A stretch of 64,000 nucleotides of DNA from Rhodobacteraceae bacterium D3-12 (GTDB lineage Bacteria > Pseudomonadota > Alphaproteobacteria > Rhodobacterales > Rhodobacteraceae): assembly GCA_025916135.1 (NCBI GenBank), contig CP104793.1:1736001-1800000 (forward strand), in the 5' to 3' direction. Shown piece after piece: positions 1-8,871 of the stretch. How positions within the stretch are numbered: the stretch's first letter is position 1; each line of letters starts with the position of its first letter. The notes under the pieces are model-generated. The model was not told the DNA's origin. It ran no database searches and was given only the letters and a program-made list of their open reading frames with translations. The translations under genes and the position numbers were made by a program.

Positions 1-297
1 GTCGCGGTCCCGAAACCATGTGTCGCCTTGCGAGACGAGGGTGAGGGACGACCAGCCGCGGCTTCGGGTCATGGACCAGCCCAAGGGTTCGGCGCTTTCG
101 GTAAGGGCGCGCATGCCTTGGATGGTTTCGAAGCTGACCAGCAGGGTGGATCCGGCATCGAGGAAAGCCGCAAAGTGGCGTTGACCGAGGGGCTGGAAAT
201 GGCCGTGGGCCTCTCCGGTGTCGGCCAAACGGGTCAGCCATTCGGCTTTGGCAAGGCCGGACAGGTCGATCTCGAGCTCATATGGCGTGTCTTGCAT
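1..297 (-). CDS. Conserved Roseobacter protein, N-terminal part only (often named phosphoadenosine phosphosulfate reductase)
   Basis: An open frame reads leftward off the window edge from an ATG at 297 (first residues MQDTPYELEIDLSGLAKAEW) for 99 codons without a stop. The start of this protein resembles, from memory, a Roseobacter family of about 250 residues. That family is often labelled PAPS reductase although it lacks the usual cysteine motif and looks more like an alpha/beta hydrolase-type protein. The visible part shows a strand-rich pattern (STLLVSFETIQGMRAL, WSSLTLVSQGDTWFRD) and no catalytic residue I can assign. It lies about 125 bp downstream of the glycosyltransferase operon on the same strand and may or may not share its transcript. 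The coding region is well supported; the family name is tentative. Confidence 0.75.
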   Translation of the reverse strand, partial: MQDTPYELEIDLSGLAKAEWLTRLADTGEAHGHFQPLGQRHFAAFLDAGSTLLVSFETIQGMRALTESAEPLGWSMTRSRGWSSLTLVSQGDTWFRDRD

Positions 298-421
298 CGG
301 TTTTGCCTCGCAGGGGACGCGCCGATTGAACGGGATTGGCCGGGCGCGTTTATTGGTTTGCGCATCGGATTAGGCGGCAAATCGGGCAAAAATTGGGAGA
401 AGACTTGGGGATTTGAGGTGC

Positions 422-1462
422 TTAGTCGGGTTTTCCGAGGGCGGCGTGATGACGCAGGAACGCGGCGGCCTGTTTAGAGACCGGGCGCGTGGGCGGTGTT
501 TGCAGCAAGCGGCCATAGAGGGCGCGGAAGGGTTCGTCCTGTAGCAGTTTGAGGAAGCGCGATTTGCGCCAATCCACGGCGGCGCGGTGCAGGCGGCTGA
601 GTTCGGCATCGGCGTGGAGGGATGCGAGATGCGCGGCGCGGGGCGTGGCGAGGGCGTCGATCGAGCGGTCTTCGGCGATCATATAGTTGCGTTCGACCCA
701 GTAATCGAGATCAAGCATATGGTCGCTGTGAACGGCGCGGCCACGGTCGGCTTTGATCACGAAATTCTCCATGCTGCCAAGGGGATAGTGGTTGAGTTGC
801 GCCAATCCGTAGTTGGGGCGGCCATAGGGGGAAAAGATCCGCGCGGTGGCGAAATTGGCGGGCAGGGCGCGACCGTGGCCATCGAACCAGCGGGCATTCG
901 GCAGGCGCGATTTATCGGGGCTGCGCGGGCGGTGGATGCCGAGCTTGCCGTAGGTGCCATCGTTGCGAAAGAGCGTTTTGAACATCGCGGCGCGCCACGG
1001 CCAGAACATGATCTCGGGCGCGGCGTGGGTGAAGGTGTCGAGCACCGGCGTGTCCTCGTACCGGGCGAGGCCCATGGAGCCGAACAGCCGCCATGTGAGG
1101 GTGATGGCGGTGGCATCGGGCAGGGCGGCGAGCAGGTCCGGGATGGTGTGGTCGCCGGTATGGATGTTGATGAATTCGTCGACATCAAGGGTGATGATCC
1201 AGTCAGCTGCGGCCACCTCTGGCGTGGTGTCGGCGTGTTTCATCGCCGTGAACTGGATCCCGCCCTTGTGATAGGGGCCGGGGTTGGGGATGTGGGTGAT
1301 GAGGCCGAGCGCGGCCAGCCGGTCGAGCATCAGCTCGGTGCCATCGTCGCAATCATTGGAGTAGATCAGAAAGTCGCTGATCCCGGCCGCCCGGTGATGG
1401 GCGAGCCATTCAAGCAGGTAGGCGCCTTCGTTGCGGACGGTGAGGACGACGAGGATTTTCAA
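422..1462 (-). CDS. GT2-type glycosyltransferase
   Basis: Encodes a 346-residue glycosyltransferase of the Glyco_tranf_2_4/GT92-like type. The N-terminus has the nucleotide-sugar fold start (VVLTVRNEGAYLLEWLAHHR), then IYSNDCDDGTE. The metal-binding DVDEF motif is near residue 95 (IITLDVDEFINIHTGDHTIP), and a conserved WRLFGS segment follows near 125. No membrane segment is visible, so it is probably a cytoplasmic sugar transferase. The start codon is TTG: the frame opens 4 bp after the FkbM stop and no ATG lies near the conserved N-terminus. It is the last gene of a five-gene, closely packed operon and a paralogue of the genes at 2181 and 5172. Donor and acceptor cannot be read from the sequence. 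Confidence 0.9.
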   Translation of the reverse strand: MKILVVLTVRNEGAYLLEWLAHHRAAGISDFLIYSNDCDDGTELMLDRLAALGLITHIPNPGPYHKGGIQFTAMKHADTTPEVAAADWIITLDVDEFINIHTGDHTIPDLLAALPDATAITLTWRLFGSMGLARYEDTPVLDTFTHAAPEIMFWPWRAAMFKTLFRNDGTYGKLGIHRPRSPDKSRLPNARWFDGHGRALPANFATARIFSPYGRPNYGLAQLNHYPLGSMENFVIKADRGRAVHSDHMLDLDYWVERNYMIAEDRSIDALATPRAAHLASLHADAELSRLHRAAVDWRKSRFLKLLQDEPFRALYGRLLQTPPTRPVSKQAAAFLRHHAALGKPD

Positions 1463-1466
1463 GGGC

Positions 1467-2177
1467 TTACCACTCGCGCCGGAAGACGACGACCTTGCGA
1501 TAGGACCAGCGGGGGTAATAGGTGAGGCCGCAGTTGTGCATCGCTTCGAACACGGCGCGCACGCCTGCGGCCTTGATCCATTGCGGGTGCAATTCGATCA
1601 CCGCAGCGCGCAGACCGTCGTATTTAAGGGCCGGGAGAAGTTCGGCCTCGGCGCCTTCGATGTCGCAGATCAGCACGTCTGGCTTGATCTCATTAAAGGT
1701 GGTGTTGATGCCGCGCACCTCGATCTGTTCGACCGATTGAATGCCATCGGGGTTGAGCGCATCGCCGTCCAGAGAGGAGGCGAGGAAGTTCCTACGGACG
1801 TAGAAATTGCGCGGCTTGGCCTTGCGCGGGCCAAGCAGGGCGTTGTGTACGGTGGCGTTGGTGATGCCGTTCAGCGCGTGGGCGCTGCGGATATAGTCGA
1901 TCAGTTGGGGGTTGGCCTCAAACGCGTGAATTTCTTTGACCGGGCGTTTTGCGCCGATCAGGGTCGAGATATAGCCAAGCCCGGCGCCAAGTTCCAAAAT
2001 TGTGTCACCTTCGCGCGCGATTTTCATCACGGCGTCGGCTTCATAGCCTTCATAGGTGTTCTCACGCAGGGAGCGGCGGATGCGCGGGCGGGTGATGCCC
2101 TGCACCTTTGGCATCTTGATGCCGCGCGAGATGATGTGCGGCGTGTTTTGGGCAACTTCAGGGGCAGAAGCGTCCAT
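1467..2177 (-). CDS. FkbM-family SAM-dependent methyltransferase
   Basis: A 236-residue protein with the FkbM methyltransferase layout. The SAM-binding motif I (DTILELGAGLGYISTLIGAK) is near residues 58-77, followed by the acidic loop IHAFEANPQL and the post-motif VLICDIEGAEAELLPAL near 170. Family members O-methylate sugars or lipids. Inside an operon of glycosyltransferases and a sulfotransferase, the likely job is methylating a glycan residue (inference). It starts 3 bp after the stop of the upstream fused glycosyltransferase and ends 4 bp before the next glycosyltransferase. An internal start at MPKVQG about 20 residues in is possible, because the first residues look unstructured. Confidence 0.9.
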   Translation of the reverse strand: MDASAPEVAQNTPHIISRGIKMPKVQGITRPRIRRSLRENTYEGYEADAVMKIAREGDTILELGAGLGYISTLIGAKRPVKEIHAFEANPQLIDYIRSAHALNGITNATVHNALLGPRKAKPRNFYVRRNFLASSLDGDALNPDGIQSVEQIEVRGINTTFNEIKPDVLICDIEGAEAELLPALKYDGLRAAVIELHPQWIKAAGVRAVFEAMHNCGLTYYPRWSYRKVVVFRREW

Positions 2178-2180
2178 GGC

Positions 2181-4549
2181 TCAACTCTCCATATCAAGGG
2201 CAAGGGCATAGGCAACACGCTCGGTTTCGGTCAGCTTGATCTTGACCGCCTGTTCGTAGAGGTCGGCGAATTCGTCCATTCCGTGCAGTTCTTCGGCCTT
2301 GGCGCGGTGCCATTCAAGGCCTTGGTGGTGCAAATCGTGCAGGGGTTTATCCTGCATCAGGCGGTCATATTCGGCCCGCAGACGCGGCAGGTTGCGTTTG
2401 ATCGTGACATCGCGGAAATCGGACCAATCCATGCGGATCCAATAGTTGATGCCGATTGAGCGGTCGACATGCAGGGCGCGGCCACGTTGACGTTTGATCA
2501 GAAAGGATTCAGCCGAGCGCAGGGCGTAGTGGTTGAGTTGTAATAGGTCGTAACCGATTGATTTCTTGGAACTTCGCCAGCCTTTTTCCGCCGCCTCGCG
2601 GGTCATATCCTGACCCGAGCCATTGACCCATTTGACCTGTGATTTGAAAGCATCATCAAGCTTGTTGGGGCGATGGCAGGAGATTTTCTCATAGGCACCG
2701 ATATTGCGGAACATGGTTTTGAAGCCCCAAACGGTATGCGGCTTGGGACAGAATTTCGGGGCGCAGGTGTCGAATTGGTCGATCACGAACTCATCCGCCA
2801 GTTTGGTCACGTTGTTGTGGCCAAACAGCCGCCACGTCATGGCGACATTGGTGGCGTCTGGCACCGCTTGGAAAAAATCGTCGAGGGTGCCGTTCCCGCA
2901 GCGCACATTGATGAATTCGTCCACGTCAATATGGATGATCCACTCGGCGTTTTTGATCACGTCTTCCTTGAGCGCCTGATTGAGCGCGTATTGCTGGGGC
3001 GAGTTGCCTTTCCACTTGTCGTTGTTGCGGTGCTGAAGCACGCCCATTTCCTGTAACCGGTCCAGCAGTTCGGAGGTGCCGTCAGAGCAATCATTGGTGT
3101 AGATCAAGAAGTTATCGACGCCCATTGCGCGGTGATAGGCGACCCATTCGATGATGTAGGGGGCCTCGTTCTTCATGCAGCCGACGATGACATTGCCGGA
3201 ATTGCCGGCGGGCAGCGGACGGGGGGTGATTTCGCTATAGGGGGCGGCGAGTTGGTCTTCGTCGACCATGCCGAGCTTGTTATGCGGGGCGAAAGAGCTG
3301 TTGCGGAGTTTGGCGAAATTCTGCTGTGCCAAGGGGGGCATGAGGGCGCGGGCGGTGTCGGTGAGGCCGTCGTTGTTTTTAGGTTTTTCTTCAATCGGTT
3401 GCGCGTCACTCTTCATGTTTTCAAGCGCGGCGAGTTTGTCATTTTTGGCCTGTCGGGTGGCCTTGTCGATGCGCCACATGAAGGCGAGCAAATATTGCGA
3501 GGCACGGTAGCCATTGCCGGGGTCGGCCTCGACCCATGGCGCGGTGGCTTTGGCGGGTTTGAAGTGGGCCGGTTTGAGCGCGGGGTGGCTTTTGGTCAGC
3601 GCTTTGAGCTGGGGGGCGAAGGATTGGGAAATTTCGGACAGGCTTGAAGCGTCGATGGGATCGCCGGAGATTTCGAGTTCGCCCAAGAATTTACGCCAGA
3701 GCGGGCGCGGCAGGATACGCTTGCGTTGACCCAAGACCCGCAGGAGCAATTCGTTGAGTTGCCGGGCGCGGGCGAGCCATGCGGCGGAAGGTTGCTCGGG
3801 CGGTGTTTCGGCTTCGGCGCGGCCAATGTTTTCTTTTATGTCAAAGGCTTCGCGGATTTCGTTAATGATGTCAGAGCCATAAAACCGCGCCGCATCATAG
3901 GGGCGTAGGGTGACGGAGCCGGCACCGAAGGCCGCCTCCCAATGGGTCACGAGGCGGGGGTAGTCGAGCCAGAACGGCGGCGTTTGGGTTTCAAGGAACT
4001 GGCCCGCTTGCGGGTCGATTTTATGGGCGTCGAGCAGGGCGTCGTCCCACCAATCGCTGCTTCCGGCGAGGTCGCGTTCAAGGTCGAGCGGCGCGGCGCG
4101 CCCTTCGAGGACCTGTGCGGCGTAGTGGCGGGCAAGGAGGCGGCCCGGCTCATCAATATGGGCGAGGATTTGAATGTCGTTCGACAGCGGCGCGAGAAGG
4201 GATTTCAGACGCTCGACCTCGGACGGGCGGGCAAGGGACACGCCGAGTTGCGAGGCGGACAAGATCATGAGATCGGGCGTATGCGCGTCGATTTCACGCT
4301 TGAGACCCTCGGCGACCTCTTTGAGCAGCTCGGCCTGAGACTGGGGCGTGATGTAGCCGCGATTGAAGCGCAGCGGGTCGATATGATCGGGGTCGGTCAC
4401 GGCCATGAACAGGCGGGTGTGGTTCTTGGGTCCGGGCTTCGCGGGAAGAGGATGCCCTTGGAAATAAGGCCTTCGCGTTTGTCCGCGAGGACAGATTGCA
4501 GGCGGTCGGCTCCGACCTCGGCCATGCCGATATGAAGAATGATGCGCAT
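2181..4549 (-). CDS. Sulfotransferase-like/GT2 glycosyltransferase fusion, interrupted by a single-base frameshift
   Basis: With one frameshift repaired this is a protein of about 789 residues. The N-terminal 400 residues resemble a sulfotransferase-type domain (MRIILHIGMAEVGADRL, then FPRSPG, then KNHTRLFMAVTDPDHIDPLR). The C-terminal 330 residues are a GT2 glycosyltransferase paralogous to the neighbours (VGCMKNEAPYIIEWVAYHR, IYTNDCSDGTSE, IIHIDVDEFINV, WRLFGH). The true start is the ATG at 4549, which forms a TGATG overlap with the upstream sulfotransferase stop. That frame runs into a stop near 4397, while the rest of the protein continues in another frame. Restoring one base at 4432-4436 joins PRSPG to PKNHTRLF. 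The canonical Lys of a PAPS-binding loop is not present in HIGMAEVGAD, so this domain may be catalytically inactive. Confidence 0.82.
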
Positions 4550-5175
4550 CAGGCGACGGCGTCCTTGTTGGTGTTGAGCCGTCCCCACCAAGGCAAGTCG
4601 CGACCCAGAAAGGCGGCGATCTTTTGCGGGGCAGTTTGGTCGGCGATGTTATATTCGAGAAAGTCATCTGCGCCCGCGAAAACATGGGCGAGAAAGGCAT
4701 GATGCGCCGCGATCCATTGGGCGCGTTCGAGGTTGGTATGGCCAAAGCCGCGCGGCAGGCCCGGCACGGTGAGTTTGGGCAGGCGTTCGATCCCCATGTC
4801 GGACCATTTCAGCATCGAGAGCGCCTGATCCTTGGGGTCGCGGGAGGAGGCAAGGAAGCGCACGCCGGGGTGGTGGGCGCGCAGGGCCGCAAGCACCCCC
4901 CAATCGGTTTGCGGCCAATAGGAGAGGTTGCCACGGGTCATGCCGATTTCGGAAAACCCGTCAAAGTCTGACAGGGTTTGCAGCGGGTCACCGGAGGCAA
5001 AGTAGCCTTGATACATCTGCCCGCCGACAAAGCGCCCGCGCAGCGCCTTGTTATCGGTATCGCGCCAGCGGATGCGGTAGTCGGCGACCTTGAAACCGGC
5101 CTCGCGCAGGGCGCGGGCCAGCGTGGTGGTGCCGGATTTCGGCAGGCCGAGGTTGATGACGATCTGGCGGCTCAT
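4549..5175 (-). CDS. Sulfotransferase family protein
   Basis: A 208-residue protein with the 5'-phosphosulfate-binding loop near the N-terminus (INLGLPKSGTTTLARAL, residues 7-23) and a 3'-phosphate-binding type segment with Arg and Ser (FLASSRDPKDQALSML, about residue 108). These are the features of PAPS-dependent sulfotransferases. The ATG overlaps the upstream glycosyltransferase stop by 4 bp (ATGA), and its own TGA overlaps the next ATG, so translation is probably coupled. In this operon it probably sulfates a sugar or lipid-linked glycan (inference). It is short for the family, although small bacterial members exist. Confidence 0.9.
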   Translation of the reverse strand: MSRQIVINLGLPKSGTTTLARALREAGFKVADYRIRWRDTDNKALRGRFVGGQMYQGYFASGDPLQTLSDFDGFSEIGMTRGNLSYWPQTDWGVLAALRAHHPGVRFLASSRDPKDQALSMLKWSDMGIERLPKLTVPGLPRGFGHTNLERAQWIAAHHAFLAHVFAGADDFLEYNIADQTAPQKIAAFLGRDLPWWGRLNTNKDAVA

Positions 5176-6203
5176 GAGGCGAGTCCGAGGTCGATCAGCA
5201 TCGCCTCTTCCTGGTGGGAGATGGTGGGGGCGGATTTGAGGTGCTTGTAGAGTTTGGCATAGGGGCGTTGCTCTAGCAGCTCATCGCGTTTGGCCTTGTG
5301 ACGTGCAACAGCTTCGTCGTGCAGGGATTTGATTTCATTGTCAGATTTCAATTCGTCCAGAGCGGCAGTGAGGCCCGGCAAGTAGCGGTGGATCGACGTG
5401 TCGAGAAAGCCGTTGTCGTTGCGTTCACGCCAGTAGGTATCATCGAAGGCGCGGTTTTCGCGGTTCACATCACCGCGGTCATTCTTGACCAGATAGCTAT
5501 CAAGCGAGCGCAGCGCGTAGTGGTTGAGCGTGGCAAATTCGCGCGCACCGTGGGCCGGAAACTTGCGAATACGGCGCGGATTGGCGGCGACGAGGAAGCG
5601 ATGCGGCACCTCGCGGCCCGATCCATCGGTCCATGAGGGGCGTTTGCGCGGCGGCAGACCCTTGCGGAAAAACGGCCGGTGGGCGCCGAAATATTGCAGC
5701 GGGAAGTCGTGGCGGACCAGCGATTTCACCTCAATCGCGGTTTCGCCGCACCAGAGGTCGGGGTTGTGCGAGCGGGTGAATTGGCCGATCACCGGGCGGT
5801 CGTCAAACGCTTTCACCCCGTCATTGGCAAAGAATTGAAACGTGAGCGAGATCGCGTGAGGGTTGTCACATGCCTCGATCAGGGCGGGGATGGTGTGATC
5901 GCCCACATGGATGTTGAGAAACTCATCAACATCGGCGACCCAGACCCAATCGGCCTCGGTCACGATCTCTTGCTTGGCGGCGTCTTTGAGCGCCTCCATC
6001 TGGTAATTGCGCCCTTCGGCGGGGTTGGGCAGGTGGTGCACCAGCCCGCGCGCGGCCAAGGCATCAAGCAAGTGGTCGGTGCCGTCGGTGCAATCGTTGG
6101 AATAGATCAGGTAATCGGTCACGCCAATCAGGCGATTGAAGGCGATCCATTCCAACAGGAACGGCCCCTCGTTTTTGACACATGTGACTGCCGTGATCTT
6201 CAT
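5172..6203 (-). CDS. GT2-type glycosyltransferase, first gene of the glycan operon
   Basis: A 343-residue glycosyltransferase that begins MKITAVTCVKNEGPFLLEW. It carries IYSNDCTDGTDHLLDAL and the DVDEF metal-binding motif (VWVADVDEFLNIHVGDHTIP) near residue 95. An open frame extends further upstream to 6317, but the conserved domain starts at once at the ATG at 6203 and the extension has no family character, so I place the start there. Its stop overlaps the sulfotransferase start by 4 bp. The 226 bp upstream are shared with the divergent MoxR gene and presumably hold both promoters; I could not pick out a clear -35/-10 pair. Confidence 0.9.
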   Translation of the reverse strand: MKITAVTCVKNEGPFLLEWIAFNRLIGVTDYLIYSNDCTDGTDHLLDALAARGLVHHLPNPAEGRNYQMEALKDAAKQEIVTEADWVWVADVDEFLNIHVGDHTIPALIEACDNPHAISLTFQFFANDGVKAFDDRPVIGQFTRSHNPDLWCGETAIEVKSLVRHDFPLQYFGAHRPFFRKGLPPRKRPSWTDGSGREVPHRFLVAANPRRIRKFPAHGAREFATLNHYALRSLDSYLVKNDRGDVNRENRAFDDTYWRERNDNGFLDTSIHRYLPGLTAALDELKSDNEIKSLHDEAVARHKAKRDELLEQRPYAKLYKHLKSAPTISHQEEAMLIDLGLAS

Positions 6204-6429
6204 CACGGACGCCCCGCCGGAAACCCGGAATTCGTTTGCATTGTTCTGCCTGCCTGACGCGTTGGTCATGATTTGATGGGGTTTATCCCATGCTTTTATT
6301 GAGAAAGACCTTCGCATTTGCGCCCCTTGGCGTCAATCTTTGGCAAAAGCGGTGAATGACGCAATGGGGTGGTGTTGCTTGACGGCAGCGCAAGCACATG
6401 CAGGACTGTGCAAAAGAGGAGGGGCAGGC

Positions 6430-7338
6430 ATGAGCGATATGACAACGATCGACGATGTTCAGGCGATGTTAACCAGCCAAGACTATGTCTGTGGGCGGGC
6501 TTTGGCGACGGTGGTGTTCTTATCGCTCAAGCTGGGGCGGCCATTGTTTTTGGAGGGCGAGGCCGGGGTCGGCAAGACCGAGATTGCCAAGGCGATTGCC
6601 GCAGGATTGGGGCGGCGGTTGATCCGGTTGCAATGCTATGAAGGGCTCGACGCGGGATCGGCTGTTTACGAGTGGAATTTCGCGGAGCAGATGATTGCCA
6701 TTCGCACAGCCGAAGCCACGGGAGGCGCGGATCGTGAGGCGTTGAAAACCGAGCTGTTCACTGAGGATTATCTGATCGAGCGCCCGTTGTTGCAGGCGAT
6801 GCGCGCACAGGAGGGCGGCGCGCCGGTCCTGCTGATTGATGAGTTGGATCGCACGGATGAGCCGTTTGAGGCGTTCTTGCTCGAGGCGCTGAGCGATTTT
6901 CAGGTGACGATCCCTGAGTTGGGCACGGTAAAGGCGCCGGAACCGCCGATTGTGATCCTGACCAGCAACCGCACGCGGGAGGTGCATGATGCGCTCAAGC
7001 GCAGGTGTTTGTATCATTGGGTCGATTACCCGGATTTCGAGCGTGAGGTCGAGATATTGCAGGCGCGCGCGCCCGAGGCCGCCGAGGCGTTGAGCCGTCA
7101 GGTGGTGGGGTTTGTGCAGGCGCTGCGCACGGAAGATTTGTTCAAGAAACCCGGCGTGGCCGAGACCATTGATTGGGCCAAGTGCCTGTTGGCATTGGAT
7201 GTTCTGGACCTTAGTCCCGAAGTGATTGCCGATACGGTGGGCGCGATTTTGAAGTATCAGGACGACATTCAAAAGCTGCAAGGCTCAGAAGCCAAGCGCA
7301 TTCTGGACGAGGTGAAAGCCACGTTGGAGCCAGCATAA
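6430..7338 (+). CDS. MoxR-family AAA+ ATPase, CoxD-like
   Basis: A 302-residue MoxR-type AAA+ ATPase. It shows Walker A (FLEGEAGVGKTEIAKAI, near residue 42), Walker B (VLLIDELDRTDEPFEAFLLE, near 137), a sensor segment ILTSNRTREVHDALKRRC and the C-terminal lid. MoxR proteins work with VWA-domain partners to remodel or load metals into target enzymes. CoxD does this for the molybdenum-copper CO dehydrogenase. The start at 6430 is chosen because AGGAGG lies 8-10 bp upstream; the longer frame from 6340 adds a non-conserved leader. The CoxE-like partner lies 260 bp downstream on the same strand. Confidence 0.93.
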   Translation: MSDMTTIDDVQAMLTSQDYVCGRALATVVFLSLKLGRPLFLEGEAGVGKTEIAKAIAAGLGRRLIRLQCYEGLDAGSAVYEWNFAEQMIAIRTAEATGGADREALKTELFTEDYLIERPLLQAMRAQEGGAPVLLIDELDRTDEPFEAFLLEALSDFQVTIPELGTVKAPEPPIVILTSNRTREVHDALKRRCLYHWVDYPDFEREVEILQARAPEAAEALSRQVVGFVQALRTEDLFKKPGVAETIDWAKCLLALDVLDLSPEVIADTVGAILKYQDDIQKLQGSEAKRILDEVKATLEPA

Positions 7339-7367
7339 CGGGGCTGCGGGCAAGAGGGGCAAGGCGG

Positions 7368-7577
7368 ATGTTCGAAGTTGAGTTGGACCCGGTGTTTGGC
7401 GTGGCCGATCCGTTGTTGGCGCGCGCAATTTTAGAGAGCGATCAGGGCGGGCGCGGTTTGTTTGCCGATTTGCTGTTTGCGGTGGGCGAAGACAGGGCCG
7501 AAGAACAAGAGGCGGCGTTTGAAACGGGAGAGTTTCAAGTTGGCAGGGGCGGGCCGGAAAGCTTGGCGGTGGGGTGA
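7368..7577 (+). CDS. Possible small protein between moxR and coxE-like genes
   Basis: A 69-codon frame (MFEVELDPVFGVADPLLARA...) that starts after AAGAGGGGCAAGGCGG and ends 18 bp before the VWA gene. Its codon use (GCG, GCC, TTG, GTG) matches the neighbouring genes. It is acidic, has no signal peptide or membrane segment, and I recognise no family. The gap between moxR and the VWA gene is larger than expected for such a pair, which gives it modest support. It could equally be untranslated spacer. Confidence 0.35.
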   Translation: MFEVELDPVFGVADPLLARAILESDQGGRGLFADLLFAVGEDRAEEQEAAFETGEFQVGRGGPESLAVG

Positions 7578-7595
7578 TCGCGCCCGGGGCGTTCA

Positions 7596-8858
7596 ATGGT
7601 TGAAGCGATCCCGCTTGAGCTGCCTGAGCGGCCAAAGCTTGCCCAGAATATCATCCATTTCGCACGGGCGTTGCGCAAGGCGGGCCTGCCGATTGGGCCG
7701 GGGCGGGTGATTGATGCGATCCGCGCGGTTGAGGTGGCGGGGTTCAGCGAGAAGCGTGACTTTTTCTGGGTGCTGCATGCTTGTTTTGTGAACCGGCCAG
7801 AGCATCGGCGCGTGTTTGCACAGGTGTTCCGGCTCTATTGGCGCGACCCGCGCTATATGGAGCATATGATGGCGATGATGCTGCCGGCGCTGCGGGGGGC
7901 GCAGGAGGCGCGCAAGCCCGAGGCCGGTGAGAAACGCGCAGCCGAGGCGTTGCTTGACGGGGTTGAGCGGGATTTGCCGGACATAGAGGACGAAGGTGAG
8001 GACGAGAGCGAGATTGAGATCGACGCCTCGCGCACCATGTCGGGCGAGGAGCGGTTGCGGTCCTTGGATTTTGAGCAGATGAGCACGGCGGAAGTGGCCG
8101 AAGCCAAGCGCATGCTGGCGCGGTTGAAGCTGCCGGTGCGCCCGATTGCGTCACGGCGCAGCGAGGCGGCCATGCTGGGGCGGGCGATGGATTGGCGGCG
8201 CACCATGCGGCGGGCGATGCGGCGCGGCGGAGAGCTGGACCGTCTTGAGATGAAAGCGCCCAAGGAGCGGTGGCCCAATCTGGTGGTGCTGTGCGATATC
8301 AGCGGCTCGATGAGCCAGTATTCGCGGATGGTGCTGCATTTTCTGCATGCGGTGGCAAACCAGAAGGGGGCGGGATGGGCCAAGGTGCATGCCTTCACCT
8401 TTGGCACGCGGCTGACCAATATCACCCGGCATCTGGCGACGCGCGATGTGGATCAGGCGTTGGCCGCAGCCGGAGCCGAGGCGCAGGATTGGGAAGGTGG
8501 CACGCGGATCGCAGAGAGCCTGCATGCGTTTAACCGGGATTGGTCGCGTCGGGTGATGGGGCAGGGCGCGGTGGTTTTGCTGATCAGTGATGGGCTGGAT
8601 CGGGACGCAGAGGGCGCGTTGGGCCGCGAGATGGAGCGGTTGCATCTGTCGGCGCGGCGGCTGATCTGGCTCAATCCGTTGCTGCGATGGGACGGGTTTG
8701 CGCCCAAGGCGCGTGGCATTCGCGAGATGTTGCCGCATGTCGATGCGTTTCGCGCCGGGCATTCCATTGCCACGCTGGAAGAGCTGGCAGCGGCGATTTC
8801 GCGGCGCGATGACCTGGGCGAAAAGGCGCGTTTAATGGAGATGATGCGCAAGGAATAG
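7596..8858 (+). CDS. VWA-domain protein, CoxE-like
   Basis: A 420-residue protein of the CoxE family. The N-terminal region (AQNIIHFARALRKAGLPIGP) is typical. A charged linker follows (residues 105-150, with several Glu/Asp runs), then the VWA domain with the MIDAS motif DISGSMSQYSRM near residue 233, the TFGTRL segment, GGTRI for the metal threonine, and ISDGLDRD. CoxE with CoxD matures Mo hydroxylases in CO-oxidising bacteria. It sits downstream of the MoxR gene, so the two are likely a functional pair. No coxMSL structural genes lie in the window. Confidence 0.92.
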   Translation: MVEAIPLELPERPKLAQNIIHFARALRKAGLPIGPGRVIDAIRAVEVAGFSEKRDFFWVLHACFVNRPEHRRVFAQVFRLYWRDPRYMEHMMAMMLPALRGAQEARKPEAGEKRAAEALLDGVERDLPDIEDEGEDESEIEIDASRTMSGEERLRSLDFEQMSTAEVAEAKRMLARLKLPVRPIASRRSEAAMLGRAMDWRRTMRRAMRRGGELDRLEMKAPKERWPNLVVLCDISGSMSQYSRMVLHFLHAVANQKGAGWAKVHAFTFGTRLTNITRHLATRDVDQALAAAGAEAQDWEGGTRIAESLHAFNRDWSRRVMGQGAVVLLISDGLDRDAEGALGREMERLHLSARRLIWLNPLLRWDGFAPKARGIREMLPHVDAFRAGHSIATLEELAAAISRRDDLGEKARLMEMMRKE

Positions 8859-8871
8859 CGTCATGATAGCG

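Noticed and set aside
2027-2218. A short minus-strand frame spanning the FkbM start and the GT stop
   Set aside because: It lies in a wrong frame across the junction of two real genes.
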